Assembly (NCBI GenBank): GCA_902494855.1
Contig: CABUVC010000077.1
Coordinates: forward strand, 1 to 7,607
Direction of reading: 5' to 3'
Source: an uncultured Collinsella sp.
GTDB lineage: Bacteria > Actinomycetota > Coriobacteriia > Coriobacteriales > Coriobacteriaceae
Length of the DNA: 7,607 nucleotides
Below, piece by piece: positions 6,504 to 7,607 of the stretch. The notes beneath the pieces are model-generated. The model worked only from the letters and a program-made list of their open reading frames with translations. It searched no databases and had not been told where the DNA came from. Numbering within the stretch: the first letter of the stretch is position 1; every line of letters begins with the position of its first letter. Made by a program: the position numbers and the translations under genes.

Positions 6504-7277
6504 CTACATCGCCATTCCGCCGTCGACGCGCACGACCTCACCCGTAATGTAGGCAGCCGCATCACTCGCCAAAAAGCGCACCACGCCGGCCACTTCCTCG
6601 GGACGTGCCATGCGCTTAAGGGGAATCTGTTCCTCGGTTGCCGCACGCACCTTCTCCGAGAGCTTTGCCGTCATATCTGTCTCGACAAACCCGGGGGCGA
6701 CCGCGTTCGCTCGTACGCCACGAGGCGCAAGCTCGCGCGCCACCGCCTTGGTAAGCCCTATCACGCCCGCCTTGGAGGCAGCGTAGTTGGCTTGCCCGGC
6801 ATTGCCCATCAGGCCCACGACCGAGCTCATGTTGACGACGCAACCGCCGCGCTGGCGCATAAAGGTCTTGGTGAGCGCGCGCGTCATATTGAATGTTCCC
6901 TTGAGATTGACATCGAGCACGCGATCGAAGGCATCGTCGCCCATACGCATGAGCAGGCCATCGCGGGTGATGCCGGCGTTGTTGACAAGCGCCCAAATGG
7001 AGCCAAAGTCGTTGAGGACCGCTTCCACGCACGCGTTGACGGCAGCGGGATCGGCCACGTCGCATTGATATGCGCGTGCCGTGGCGCCAGCCGCCTCACA
7101 GGCTTCGCACGTCTTGCGCGCCGCATCGACGCTGCCGGCATAGACGACGGCGATATCAAAGCCGTCCTCCGCCAGACCGACAGCGCAGGCGCGGCCGATA
7201 CCACGCGAGCCGCCCGTGACCAGCGCCACGCGACGCGAGTCGTTGCGCTCGAGCGCGCCGTTGTTCAAGTTGCCCAT
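6504..7277 (-). CDS. fabG: 3-oxoacyl-[acyl-carrier-protein] reductase
   Basis: FabG reduces 3-oxoacyl-ACP to (R)-3-hydroxyacyl-ACP, normally with NADPH. The 257-residue protein is a classical short-chain dehydrogenase/reductase. The cofactor motif TGGSRGIG lies at 21-28, CDVAD at 72-76 and NNAGITRDGLLMRM at 99-112. The catalytic residues are Asn124, Ser152, Tyr165 and Lys169, the last two in NYAASKAG. The ending ITGEVVRVDGGMAM is typical of FabG rather than of other SDR enzymes. About 12 extra N-terminal residues (MGNLNNGALERN) precede the region that aligns with E. coli FabG (244 residues). The start ATG at 7277 has AAAGGA five bases upstream. It follows fabD by 30 bases. Position between fabD and fabF and the full active site make the assignment firm. 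Confidence 0.96.
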   Translation of the reverse strand: MGNLNNGALERNDSRRVALVTGGSRGIGRACAVGLAEDGFDIAVVYAGSVDAARKTCEACEAAGATARAYQCDVADPAAVNACVEAVLNDFGSIWALVNNAGITRDGLLMRMGDDAFDRVLDVNLKGTFNMTRALTKTFMRQRGGCVVNMSSVVGLMGNAGQANYAASKAGVIGLTKAVARELAPRGVRANAVAPGFVETDMTAKLSEKVRAATEEQIPLKRMARPEEVAGVVRFLASDAAAYITGEVVRVDGGMAM

Positions 7278-7296
7278 GTCATTCCTTTCGGGTTAC

Positions 7297-7309
7297 AGCC
7301 CTGTGGGCT
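7297..7309. other. Short hairpin at the fabD-fabG junction
   Basis: AGCCC (7297-7301) and GGGCT (7305-7309) form a perfect 5-bp stem with a three-base loop. It overlaps the fabD stop codon TAG (7310-7308) and lies just before the fabG ribosome-binding site. No T-run follows, so it is not a clear terminator. It could slow ribosomes or influence coupling, or be chance. Confidence 0.35.
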
Positions 7310-7607
7310 ATGCGAGCTCGCCGGCAATAGCTGCGACCTGTTCGGCCGTTTCGCACGAATACACGCGAACGTCGCTCAGCGTACGCTTGACCAGGCCCGA
7401 CAGCGTTTTGCCAGGACCGACCTCAATAAACGTGTCGATGCCCTGATCCTGCAGAGTATGCAGCGTGTCGGCCCAGCGAACGGCATGACTCACCTGGTTG
7501 GCCAAGACATCCGATGCCGCTCGCGGGTCCGCCGGATAGGGCGCCGCCGTCATGTTTGCCATGACTGGAATCAGCAGCGGAGACGGCGCGTGGCCGTCTT
7601 GGATATA
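7308..7607 (-). CDS. fabD: Malonyl-CoA:ACP transacylase FabD, C-terminal 99 residues only
   Basis: FabD transfers malonyl from CoA to acyl carrier protein, feeding the condensing enzymes. Only the C-terminal 99 residues are in the window; the frame is open to position 7607, with the catalytic GHSLG serine and the start beyond the edge. The visible part matches the family: PSPLL near the left end, as in the FHSPLM segment of other FabD proteins (with Ala before PSPLL here), then NQVSHAVRWADTLHTL, and the strongly conserved DTFIEVGPGKTLSGLVKRTL. An in-frame ATG at 7562 is internal, since homology continues upstream of it. The stop TAG is at 7310-7308, 30 bases before fabG. The assignment rests on the EVGPGKTLSGL region and the operon position. 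Confidence 0.93.
   Translation of the reverse strand, partial: YIQDGHAPSPLLIPVMANMTAAPYPADPRAASDVLANQVSHAVRWADTLHTLQDQGIDTFIEVGPGKTLSGLVKRTLSDVRVYSCETAEQVAAIAGELA

Noticed and set aside
1..7607. CRISPR arrays, tRNA or rRNA genes, insertion sequences, prophage genes
   Set aside because: No regularly spaced repeats, RNA gene signatures, transposase or integrase motifs were seen; the window is almost fully occupied by metabolic and transport genes.

Overview
The window is a GC-rich bacterial segment in which every supported gene lies on the minus strand, so transcription runs from high to low coordinates. In transcription order it holds the 3' end of fabD, then fabG, fabF, accB, fabZ, accC and a fused accD-accA gene. 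These are followed by the 5' part of a gene for a PTS sugar permease (EIIC), which runs off the window. Both ends are cut: fabD lacks its start and the EIIC gene lacks its end.

Organism: high GC, FAS-II genes clustered with acetyl-CoA carboxylase genes in the order fabD-fabG-fabF-accB-fabZ-accC-accD-accA, and a beta-glucoside-type PTS next door together suggest a gut-type anaerobe. The gene order is the one familiar from Streptococcus, Lactobacillus and Clostridium. The GC content and the accD-accA fusion point more to Coriobacteriia (Collinsella/Olsenella-like Actinomycetota) than to low-GC Firmicutes. This assignment is inference; no rRNA or lineage-specific marker is present.

Layout: 7308-7607 is the fabD end, 6504-7277 fabG, 5217-6464 fabF, 4737-5213 accB, 4305-4727 fabZ, 2951-4294 accC, 1240-2964 accDA and 1-1199 EIIC. 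Gaps are 3 to about 40 bases, and accC and accDA overlap by 14 bases. Several ribosome-binding sites sit inside the end of the preceding gene. I see no internal promoter or classical terminator, so fabD to accDA looks like one translationally coupled operon. Any promoter, and genes such as fabH, acpP and an enoyl-ACP reductase, would be beyond position 7607.

How the genes work together: AccB carries biotin, AccC carboxylates it, and the AccD/AccA fusion transfers the carboxyl group to acetyl-CoA to give malonyl-CoA. FabD moves malonyl to ACP, FabF condenses it with the growing acyl-ACP, FabG reduces the ketone and FabZ dehydrates the alcohol. Only the enoyl reduction, the initiating condensation and ACP itself are missing from view. 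The EIIC gene is a transporter with no obvious role in this pathway.

The least ordinary parts are the junction at 1192-1245, where a 31-bp imperfect palindrome covers the accDA stop codon and a further copy of its arm forms the EIIC start codon; the single-chain accDA carboxyltransferase with a shortened alpha part; and the EIIC gene, which begins without an EIIB domain. I found no convincing unknown multi-gene system; this is mostly a core-metabolism operon.
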